Below are positions 56,240 to 64,000 of a stretch of 64,000 nt of DNA, piece after piece. The DNA lies in contig CM073324.1 of assembly GCA_037043015.1 (NCBI GenBank), positions 25,684,097-25,748,096 of the forward strand, read 5' to 3'. The notes under the pieces were generated by a model. That model did no database searches, was not told where the DNA came from, and saw nothing but the letters and a program-made list of their open reading frames with translations. A program made the position numbers and the translations under genes. The first letter of the stretch is position 1; every line of letters begins with the position of its first letter. The stretch comes from Bryum argenteum. Lineage: Eukaryota; Streptophyta; Bryopsida; Bryales; Bryaceae.

Positions 56240-58787
56240 CTATTGGTGGTTGGGGCGCGTTCGGATATAACTGATGAAATTGTGTAATCCGCAAGGGGTG
56301 TTCTGGAGATGACTAGCCGGTTCCCATGAGTCTTCCTCTGGGCTGTAACCTTCCCAGGAGACCAAATACTGTAGTTGACGGCGTTGTCCAGAAACTCGAG
56401 AAATAAGTATCCGGCGGACTTCTCATTCCATATCGCCCGATGGAGTGATGACTGGAGGAGGAGGAAGTCTTTTTCGCCTTGAGATGGTATCTAACCGATA
56501 CGGCTCCAAGACTGCTACATGGAAGACATCATGGATACGGAGGGTCTTCAGCAACTGAAGGCGGTATACTAAGTTTGACAGTTTGGAAATGACCCGAAAG
56601 GGACCTAGGAATTTGGACCCTAGTTTTTTGGACGAGGACGTTGTAGCAATATATTCACTACGTAGGAGGGCATAATCCCCTACCTCGTACGTCAGTGCCT
56701 CCTGTACTTGTCGGTCATAGTATTTCTTCGCGTGTTCTCCAGCAATCTGGATCATATTCTTGATCTCTTCCTGTACTTGGTGCAGCAATCGTACAAGCTC
56801 CTTGGCAGTAGGAACTGTTGAGGTCGTCGGTGGCGTGAATGAGAGGGTCGGGTGATAGCCGTAGGTTGCATAAAACGGCGAGTATCCAATAGCTGAGTGA
56901 AGCAAATTGTTGTACGCAGACTCCGCCACGGGAAGCAAATCCGCCCAATCCTCCTGGCATTTTGTTGTAAATATCCGAAAAATTTGTTCCAGATGTTGGT
57001 TCACCCTTTCTGTCTGGCTGTCAAACTGGGGGTGAAAATGCCGTAGTTGGTGTCGGTTGAATGCGTAGAAGCTTATATAGTCGACGCATAAACTTTGACA
57101 CAAAAACTGGTCCATGATCAGAAATCACCTCAGCAGCTGGAGCGTCGTGGCATGATCGGAGGATTTGCCGACGAAGCTCCTCGTTGTCCGGGACCATCAT
57201 TGCGTCTTTGAAGATAATCGCCCCATCATGGAAAGAATAATGTTGTAATTGACGTTGGATTTGACTAGGTGCTTCGCCAACACCAGTCATCAAAAACGTA
57301 CGTACGGGTGCCAACATCGGATCCGATACATATAGTGGCCTCCTAGAGCTGTTGTATAAATTGGTCGTCGTTCCAAACTGGCTTCACGGCCTCCAACATT
57401 GCTAAACGGAGTAGAGGGCGAGCATTCCCGCTACTGTCATTTGCTGTAACAAAGCGACGTGAAAGCATGTATGCCCGACCGTTAAGCACCGCATGTCGGT
57501 GCTCAATAACAAAATCATATGCGGAAAGGAATTTTGACCACCTTGCTTGCCTGCGGTTGAGAGTCTTGGTTGTCAGGACCTGCTCCAAATTCTTGTCGTC
57601 CAAGATGACTCTAATCCGGTGGGGGGATCCCTCAAATATACCTGCTAGTCCTGAAAGCAAGAACAATGCTGAGAAGTTCTTTATCGTAAATGTCGTAGTT
57701 CTGCTCCGGAGCGGACATCTTCGAACTCCGATAAGCACAAGGGTGTAACAGTCCATCAGTGTTGTATTGGGAGAAAATGCCCCAGTAGCGGTGTCAGAAG
57801 CGTCCGTCCCGACAATAAACGACTGATCAAAAACCGGATGAAGTAGAACAGGGGCTTCGGTAAACCCCTGCCGCAGCTCATCGAAGGCACGTTCTCTCTC
57901 CGTAGACCATGTGAATGGCTGATGTTTGCGCGCGAGTTGGATCAGGAGCACAACAATCCGGGAGTAGTCCGCAATATACCTTTTGTAGAAGTTAGCAAAC
58001 CCTAGTAACGCTTGGACCTCCCGCAAGTTCTTAGGGCGCACCCAATCCTTCAGGGCACATCTCCAAACCTCGGGCCAAAACTATCAAGCGTAAGAACTCC
58101 ACTGAACTGCGGCGGAACTCACACTTGAATAGTTTGGCGTAGAGGCCATGTTGTTGTAGACGCCGTAGAACTTCTCGGACAATTTGGCGGTGTTCTTCAA
58201 TTGTCTTTGAAAAAATAAGAATATCATCCAGATAGATTACCACCGAGATATCGAGCAGGTCTCCAAATATTATCTGCATGTGTGCTTGGAACTGAGCCAT
58301 GGCGTTTGTAAGATTGAAAGGCATGACCAGGTATTCGTACAGGCCATAGCGGGTTTTAAACGCTGTCTTATACTCATGCCCCGCCGTCATTCGTACCCGA
58401 TGATATGCTTGCCGGACGTCAAGTTTAGAAAATATAGTAGCTCCCACCAACCGGTCTGTGAGCTCCGGAATCAGTCGAAGTGGGTACCGGTTCCGAATGG
58501 CGAATGGTAACCCGGTTTAGATTCTGGTAGTCTATACATACCCGCAGCGTTCCGTCCTTCATCCTGGCGAACACAATAGGGGCCGATTTCGGGGATTCCG
58601 ATCGCCAAATCCAGCCCTTCCCAAGGTGTTTATTCAAATAACGACGCAATCCTTCTAACTCTGTAGGTGACACAGGGCGCAAGCCCATATTTCGGGACTC
58701 TTGTCCCTCTTTGAATTCGATTTTCATAACGGAGGGGCCATGAAGGAGAAGCTTGTTGGAGGCCTCTTCAGTGAACGCGCCCTCCAA
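56240..58787 (-). pseudogene. Ty3/gypsy pol remnant: RT, RNase H, deleted integrase, chromodomain
   Basis: RT: 58787-58490 (GLRRYLNKHLGKGWI ... PIVFARMKDGTLRVCIDYQN), then a frameshift near 58490 to 58450-58031, with the catalytic VVIYLDDILIFSK. RNase H: 58041-57343 with GTDASD; a middle part including DGLLHPCAYRSSKM lies in another frame, so at least two frameshifts occur. Integrase: 57317-57021 has RSCHDAPAA joined directly to EVISDHGPVFVSKF, so the rest of the zinc-binding part and the first catalytic Asp region (roughly 100 residues) are missing. 57115-56423 continues with HPQFDSQTERVNQHLEQ and the C-terminal part. Chromodomain at 56390-56260: LQYLVSWEGYSPEEDSWEP. These domains normally copy RNA into DNA, insert it, and guide it to chromatin. 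Confidence 0.88.
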
Positions 58788-58789
58788 GT

Positions 58790-60414
58790 CAATGTAGTCC
58801 GGCGGGATCGCTGAAATGGAAGTTGTTTCAGTCCCTGATAGCCCCGCGGCCTATGTCCGTTGGGGTTCCGGCCCCGTGCCCTGTAGCCGTTCGGGTCCCG
58901 GCCCCGCTGGCAGTTGCGGCTCCGGCCTACAGCCCGCCACCGCCAGGGTTAAGCTCTCCGCGCCGAAAGTTTGGGCGCTTGTTCGCGACTTCCATGTTGT
59001 CAGCCTCGCGAAGTCGCCGGCGTGCTCACGATGGCACTCCCGAGATCTCGTCCTTACTTACGCAGACGCCTCTATCTTAGCCAGTAACGCTCTCGTCTTT
59101 GACCGTCACCTCGCAGCAGGATTTGTACGCGGCCCAACTTCGCAGATGGCTTTCCTCTGGTTCATATCAATTTCCCTGTGTCGTGTGCGCTTGTTGCTTG
59201 CTTGATAACTGAGGTCGAATCTCTGCGACGAGTAGTTGCATGGTCTCGAGGAAGTGGTCGAGGGGTGAAAACTTCATTTCGTAATCGGTTCCGAATCTCA
59301 CTGAAATTGTAATCTACAGTTCTTTCTTCTTCCATTCGTACTAGTTCGCCTTGAAATATTGTTTACTCTGCCAAGTTTGTGCTTCCCTCGATCATGGCCT
59401 GTGCAATCCCGCAATAGTAATTTTTGTACTAAAGTTTTGTAAGTTCCACCCGTCGCCTCACGTACTTATGCTCGCAGGAGTGCTCTGCGGAATGCCTTTC
59501 TACGGCTCTCAAATTCAAGCGTTGTTGAAAACGAGTGAGTCTCCGGCCTGGCATGGACAACAATTGCCAGAGAGAGTTGCAGCGACCATGGATCCGGATG
59601 TTGCCTGGGCGGTGTCGTCAGTCGTTCAAGGATCACCGAGGTACGAATCTGGTTGTCTCCGGGGTACTAACCCGGTAGCCAGCAGCCTCCCGGCTGTAAT
59701 CTCACACCCCGAAACAGTCTTTGAACTGCAACCTCGGAGCTCGAATCGGTGATCTCATGCTCCCAGCACTGGTCTCGATCAGACAGAAGCGTCTCTTCAT
59801 TCGGAGAGATGGCGTTCACCTCGTGGAGATGTCGCCTCGTGGAGATGTGGCAGCCAAGCGTTCATAGCGACATTGCTTTTTGATCCTTCGATGTCAGCTT
59901 TTTGCGTGCTGGACTTCCATGTGCACGAGTCTCGCCAAAGGTTGGGGTTGGGCCACATTCTGTTTGAATTCATGCTGGAGTAGGAGCGGATGCAACCATG
60001 TCAGCTTGGGTACAACCTCATCATTTATTGCTGCTACCTGGAACAGCAACATATGCTCAACATGTTGAGATGACCTTTCTTAAACTTGCCAGAATGCAGA
60101 AGTGAAGGTCATCCTCGACAGAGACACATGAAGGTCAGCAAGTGGCTTCAGCCGTATCTGCACATGCACGCTCGTACAACCGCAACGAAACACCCATGCT
60201 CCAATTCAAAAACTCTTGCTGAATCGGTGCTCCTTCACGATACCATCTCATGCTGCAGATTGAAACTACAATCCCGTCTCATGCTTCAGAGTGAAACTAC
60301 AATCTCATGCTTCCGAATAAAACTTCCAAACTAGCCTGCACCATAGTCCCTACTCTCAATCTCATTGACATTTTGATGCTACTCATCGTTCGTACTCACG
60401 GTGACTGCACATAA
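58790..60414. other. Non-pol interior of the LTR element, origin unclear
   Basis: This is where gag and protease should be. On the minus strand only a small Arg/Gly/Asn-rich piece (about 58830-58930, RGRNPNGHRPRG) looks like a gag/linker remnant. The rest is GC-balanced, with a 133-codon plus-strand frame (59351-59752) and short tandem units at about 60240-60320 (TCTCATGCTNCAGANTGAAACTACAA). It may be replaced or captured host DNA. Confidence 0.4.
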
Positions 60415-60615
60415 TGTTAGACTAGAAGACAGAGTAATGATCAATATTAGAACCATGTATATTATAATAGAAGATGTGTAGTGGGGACATGCCCCCCCCC
60501 CCCCACTGGCATTGTATAGCAAGCCATAGGCAGTTGACCAACAACTAACGACTAACTGCCAACCACCCAGCCGTTGAGGTTATGGGCCCCACCACGGTGA
60601 CCCGTCCTCCTAACA
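60415..60615 (-). repeat. 5' LTR
   Basis: 201 bp, about 90% identical by eye to the other LTR. The main differences are a longer C run (about 60487-60500) and scattered substitutions, suggesting a moderately old insertion. Confidence 0.9.
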
Positions 60616-60620
60616 GTAAG

Positions 60621-61404
60621 TATACATTCTTGAGGAGATCGCATGTTTGTTTTCTCTCTAAGTGTACTATGGGAGCATTTCAAAGAGTGGGATTGTGTGA
60701 CAGCTTCTCAATTGGATGTGTGTGTATATAGTTTGACAGAAGAGATTCTTATGCAAGTGTTGTAATTGGTGACAATGATGACACACATAGGTGATGGTTT
60801 CTAATAAGCATAAGAAAAAGTGATGATGTTAATGACTACAATGAAGAGTTTTTGAGTAGAGTGAGAGAGTTAATGAGATGAGTATGTATGCAAAGTCTTT
60901 TGCTTACCCCAAACACACCCACACACATCCTTACTAGTATGTGATGCATATTGGTGCAAAATTCTTCTTTGTGCATCACTTTGCTTTGTTTTAGCTCGTG
61001 GAATTCTTGGCTTAAAAGATCTCACATATATGTAATTTGTCACCTTGCGCCCTAAGTCTTCCACAACAACATACTAAATTGTCATTGCCAAAATCAACAG
61101 TGAAATCTAAAATATCAAGCAAATTTGTAATAACTAATATGGAATGGAATCTTCCAAAATAAAGCAATTGCTATAAAAGAATGCATGGTTTAGATGTATA
61201 AAAAGTATTGCTCAAATGTAAGGGATCCCGAATATTTGAATTTAGAATAGAATAAAAAGGGTTTCAGGACATATGGAAGAACCGTAGAGGCATTGTAGAG
61301 TCCTGAATACAGATGCCTTAATTCATAGGGGTGGTTTCATCTACTCTTACAAACATAATATTCTAAACATAACTTCATTTTGTAAAGTCAAAGTCACAAT
61401 CTTA
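60621..61404. other. Intergenic, no gene seen
   Basis: AT-rich, without a recognisable exon. Confidence 0.4.
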
Positions 61405-61836
61405 GGCCCTCTTTACATTAGAAATGAGAAGCCTTTGGCCAAACTTCACTTGGGCCATGCCTCATTCTTGAGAAGCCAATCTCTAAGAAGCCATGGCATT
61501 TGGATGTAGTGTAAAGTGAAGAAGGCCAAAAACTCCCATGTGAGCTTTTTCTAAAATGAACTCAAAATCTACTAAATGATTGATTGGAGTGCTTTTGCCC
61601 AATGGCCCTCCGGATTGTTAGTTATGTCCACCTCATCGAAATAAGCCTAACTACAATTATAGGGGGGCTGTCAAGAAAAGCAATTTTTCTACCAACAAGG
61701 CAAAAAGTGCTTGCCATGTCTTTTTTGGCTCACTTTCTCCCTACGACTAAAATTTGCTTATATGTAAAGCCTCTCAGCCTCGCATTGGTTGAAATCCTTC
61801 TTGTCATGGCTTCTCAACCTTAGTGTAAAGACAACC
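61405..61836. mobile_element. 432-bp MITE-like element
   Basis: Ends GGCCCTCTTTACATTAGAAA...GAGAAGCC (61405-61433) and the complement of GGTTGTCTTTACACTAAGGT...GAGAAGCC (61836-61808) form imperfect terminal inverted repeats of about 29 bp. A third TAGTGTAAAGTGAAGAAGGCC motif lies inside. The GG-starting ends suggest a hAT- or Harbinger-like origin, but no clear target duplication was seen. Confidence 0.55.
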
Positions 61837-63638
61837 TCCGTCATTGAGTTGGAGGCATTGTCCCCATGCCATCACAATTTGAATTAGTCGCATCCGGCTA
61901 GATTTGTAACCAATTGAATATGTCAATGTTGTTTACAAATTGTGTTTATCATGAGCAACCCTTTTGTGGCAATCAACCACAACCGACAATTACAAACTAT
62001 GTTATAGGCGACAGTTACAAACTATCTATGTTTTAGGTTGTAGATACGAAGACTACAAGGAAACAACATGTGGTTCCAAGCATAGATAGAAAAACGACAA
62101 CAAAGCACTTAGAGGATCCAAGAGCACTTAAGAGGATCCAAAAGCACTAAATATAACAAATATTAATAAACATTTGTTTGATTATAACAAATATTATCCC
62201 AAAATTGTGTTCCTAAAGTAGCAACATTTGTACCATCTAATCCCCTAAAATTAGTAACCAATTGGTGTTTATGCACATTGATATTTTCTCTCAATACTTT
62301 CATGCGGTCCAATCATATTTCTCCATACTTTCAAGTCGGCCTACAACTGCTTGGATGATTTTATGATGCAACAAGTTTGAAATAGCTTTGAACGAAAACA
62401 TTTCTCTTGAGTATGTACAGTACTCAATTTCAGATTTACTTTACTTTGCCAATTCCATTTCACACAATGACAATCACAACGATTCTGCTCTCCATCCATA
62501 ATTAACACTTACATATAGTAGTTTCAAATGAAAATCTGTCCCAGAACTGCAGTGAACCCATTTGCTTGTCTCCACAAGCACTTCTCCCATGATAAAAAGA
62601 GGCATTCTAATCGCAAAAAACAGTCATACAAATTGCAAAAAACCAGGTGAGTGTTTGATGTCAATAACCGTGTATACGGCTGTATAAAACATACTCAGCT
62701 TAGAAGTTACATATCTGAAATACAAGTCTACGGCCCCAATCTTCGTGCAGAGCAAGCCAGCTGATGGATGGAATGACATGCGACATCGAACAGCAAACAG
62801 TTGTATCACGAACAAGCACTCGAAATGCCGATTCGTAAGTAGAAAGATAGGTGACCACCGACAAAGACATATCAATACGAAGCAGAAGTACAAACTAATT
62901 GTAATCGAGAGAAGTCTTCGCGATGTTAAGTCATGAATTATCAGAGAATTTCGATCCAGAAAAGGAAACCATCACCGAGCAAGACTATCACTGTCCAGGA
63001 TAGCATGATTCGTGCTTTTGAAGAACTATGCATAGATGCACCATTGACAAAGCATGTCACTCCCGTCCCCGTCGAATGAATAGAGTAAGAACCAGATGCT
63101 ATCATGGCCTTTGCATTTATTCACAGAACTGTTACATCATATAGGTGCCAATAACGCAACAAACCCTAAACTTCCACCTGCAGAGACTAGGGCAGCAGGA
63201 GAGAGAAAGAGCGAAGAAGCCAAGTAAAGTCATTGCTCGTACAATCGAGGAGGGCGATTGTGAAAGCATGGGAGTGCTCGTACCTCCAACGACACCCTTG
63301 AGCATAACGAAAACATAAGATTTCTGGGCAGTTTCAACACGAAACGAACAACCTGCTTTGAAACTTCGGTGGTTAATATTTGAAACTTACCCCCAACAGA
63401 GTTGCCTTCAAAAAGGATAGAAGAGGAACTTGAAGCACAATTGATTGTTGATTGTGGTATTTGATACTGGAGAATTTGGTACTAATTTCACTGGACACAC
63501 TTCAAAATCGTTGGAGCTGGGGGGAAGCTCTGTTGACACTCCACACTATAGGTAGTCAAGAACCTGTCGCGTTCCCTCATATGATGTACTCGATCGTCTC
63601 GGATCGATCGACAAGGGCAGATGTTTGGAAACCGCTCT
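61837..63638. other. 3' flank of the OB-fold gene and AT-rich DNA
   Basis: Includes a small tandem GCACTTA(A)GAGGATCCAA (about 62105-62150). AAACCCTAA lies at 63161-63169. The right part should contain the 3' UTR of the OB-fold gene. No other exon is recognised. Confidence 0.35.
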
Positions 63639-64000
63639 CTATTCGTCGATGACATTCACGAGCTCATACTCCACAAGCGAGAAGTTGTTGTCTTCTTTCA
63701 CAACAAAATCTGCAGCGTCGGTCGGCTCAACTCTTCCCCATTTGTCCACTGCCAATCGCATCGAGCCTTTAAACATGTCAATCTTGGCATTCCGGAGAAT
63801 AACCGTCACGCCTTCCTTCATCAGATCGACTTGATCGTTCCTGGCCGTGAAAACGATCACGCCTGTCTCATCTCCTACAAGACACTCGGCTATTCGCACC
63901 TGGCGAACCTGGTTCCCATCCGGACGCGCCTTTTGCAGCACCAGCTTCGTGCTCACCACCTTAACCGTCAGCGTGTGACCAGAGGTTCCCGGACGCAACT
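63639..64000 (-). CDS. OB-fold nucleic-acid-binding protein, C-terminal part (cut by window edge)
   Basis: 119 codons, open to the right edge; the first in-window codon of the frame usable as a start is TTG, which is really an internal Leu, so the true start lies beyond 64000. The sequence LRPGTSGHTLTVKVV, IAECLVGDETG, IVFTARNDQVDLMKEG, LRNAKIDMFKGSMRLAVD and KWGRVEP is a single OB fold of the SSB/SOSS-B-like kind. It matches, from memory, a conserved small plant family of about 150 residues (Arabidopsis At4g28440-type). The family is thought to bind single-stranded nucleic acid; its exact role is not known to me. The reading ends in YELVNVIDE, as in family members, so the C-terminus is complete. 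Confidence 0.85.
   Translation of the reverse strand, partial: LRPGTSGHTLTVKVVSTKLVLQKARPDGNQVRQVRIAECLVGDETGVIVFTARNDQVDLMKEGVTVILRNAKIDMFKGSMRLAVDKWGRVEPTDAADFVVKEDNNFSLVEYELVNVIDE

Larger units (their letters stand above)
56023..60615 (-). mobile_element. Ty3/gypsy chromovirus-type LTR retrotransposon, defective
   Basis: 197- and 201-bp LTRs in direct orientation (TGTTAG...CTAACA) flank 4.2 kb. GTAAG occurs immediately outside both ends (56018-56022, 60616-60620) as a 5-bp target duplication. The pol order RT, RNase H, integrase, chromodomain reads on the minus strand. A purine tract abuts the 3' LTR. No gag or tRNA primer-binding site was found next to the 5' LTR, and frameshifts and an integrase deletion make it non-functional. 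Confidence 0.9.

Noticed and set aside
58816-59205. 129-codon plus-strand gene
   Set aside because: It lies inside the minus-strand LTR element and overlaps an Arg/Gly-rich gag-like remnant on the other strand; no recognisable protein.
60415-60615. Solo LTR
   Set aside because: Its partner at 56023-56219 and the matching GTAAG duplications show that it is one end of a complete insertion.

Overview
The window is nuclear DNA of a land plant. The evidence is intron-bearing genes with GT..AG splice sites and plant-specific families: a xyloglucan endotransglucosylase (XTH), a GPI-anchored lipid-transfer protein (LTPG) and a plant chromovirus-type Ty3/gypsy element. AAACCCTAA (telobox) motifs lie in front of small housekeeping genes. 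The host genes are sparse and GC-richer than a very AT-rich, repeat-laden background. The gene versions (a triple-domain LTPG, an XTH with a signal anchor) and the DUF7869-like and ParB/methylase-like mobile genes make me favour a seed-free plant such as a moss, but this is a guess. I saw no rRNA or tRNA genes and no CRISPR array, and did not expect a CRISPR array.

Layout. 0-2.3 kb: the 3' end of an unrecognised gene, then a single-exon LTPG gene on the minus strand. 2.3-8.6 kb: AT-rich repeats, including a 0.95-kb inverted repeat and a GC-rich hairpin. 8.7-11.4 kb: a four-exon XTH gene (minus). 14.2-15.4 kb: a two-exon TIM13 gene (plus). 16-25 kb: a field of dispersed repeats and small DNA transposons, among them a TTAA-flanked foldback element with another element nested inside it. 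27-28 kb: exons of a 2-oxoglutarate/Fe(II) oxygenase (minus), apparently incomplete.

30.6-45.0 kb is the most unusual segment. It lies between perfect 28-bp inverted repeats and carries two divergently oriented, frameshifted coding blocks. One (minus, 31.4-34.4 kb) resembles DUF7869-type proteins with transposase-like motifs. The other (plus, 40.4-44.4 kb) encodes a DGQH/ParB-like protein followed by what looks like a decayed N4/N6-type DNA methyltransferase. Between them lie a coiled-coil ETPE-repeat remnant and a possible captured host gene piece. I interpret this as one old large DNA transposon, or two adjacent ones, linking a transposase-like protein with ParB and DNA-methylase functions.

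45-52 kb: more repeats, including an inverted pair of TTAA-flanked MITEs with identical ends. 52.6-55.7 kb: the 5' part of an SMN-like gene (minus) and possible further exons. 56.0-60.6 kb: a complete-ended but internally broken LTR retrotransposon (minus) with a 5-bp target duplication. 61.4-61.8 kb: a MITE. 63.6-64.0 kb: the C-terminal part of an OB-fold nucleic-acid-binding protein running off the right edge. The host genes have unrelated roles (cell wall, mitochondrial import, spliceosome assembly) and show no operon-like relation.
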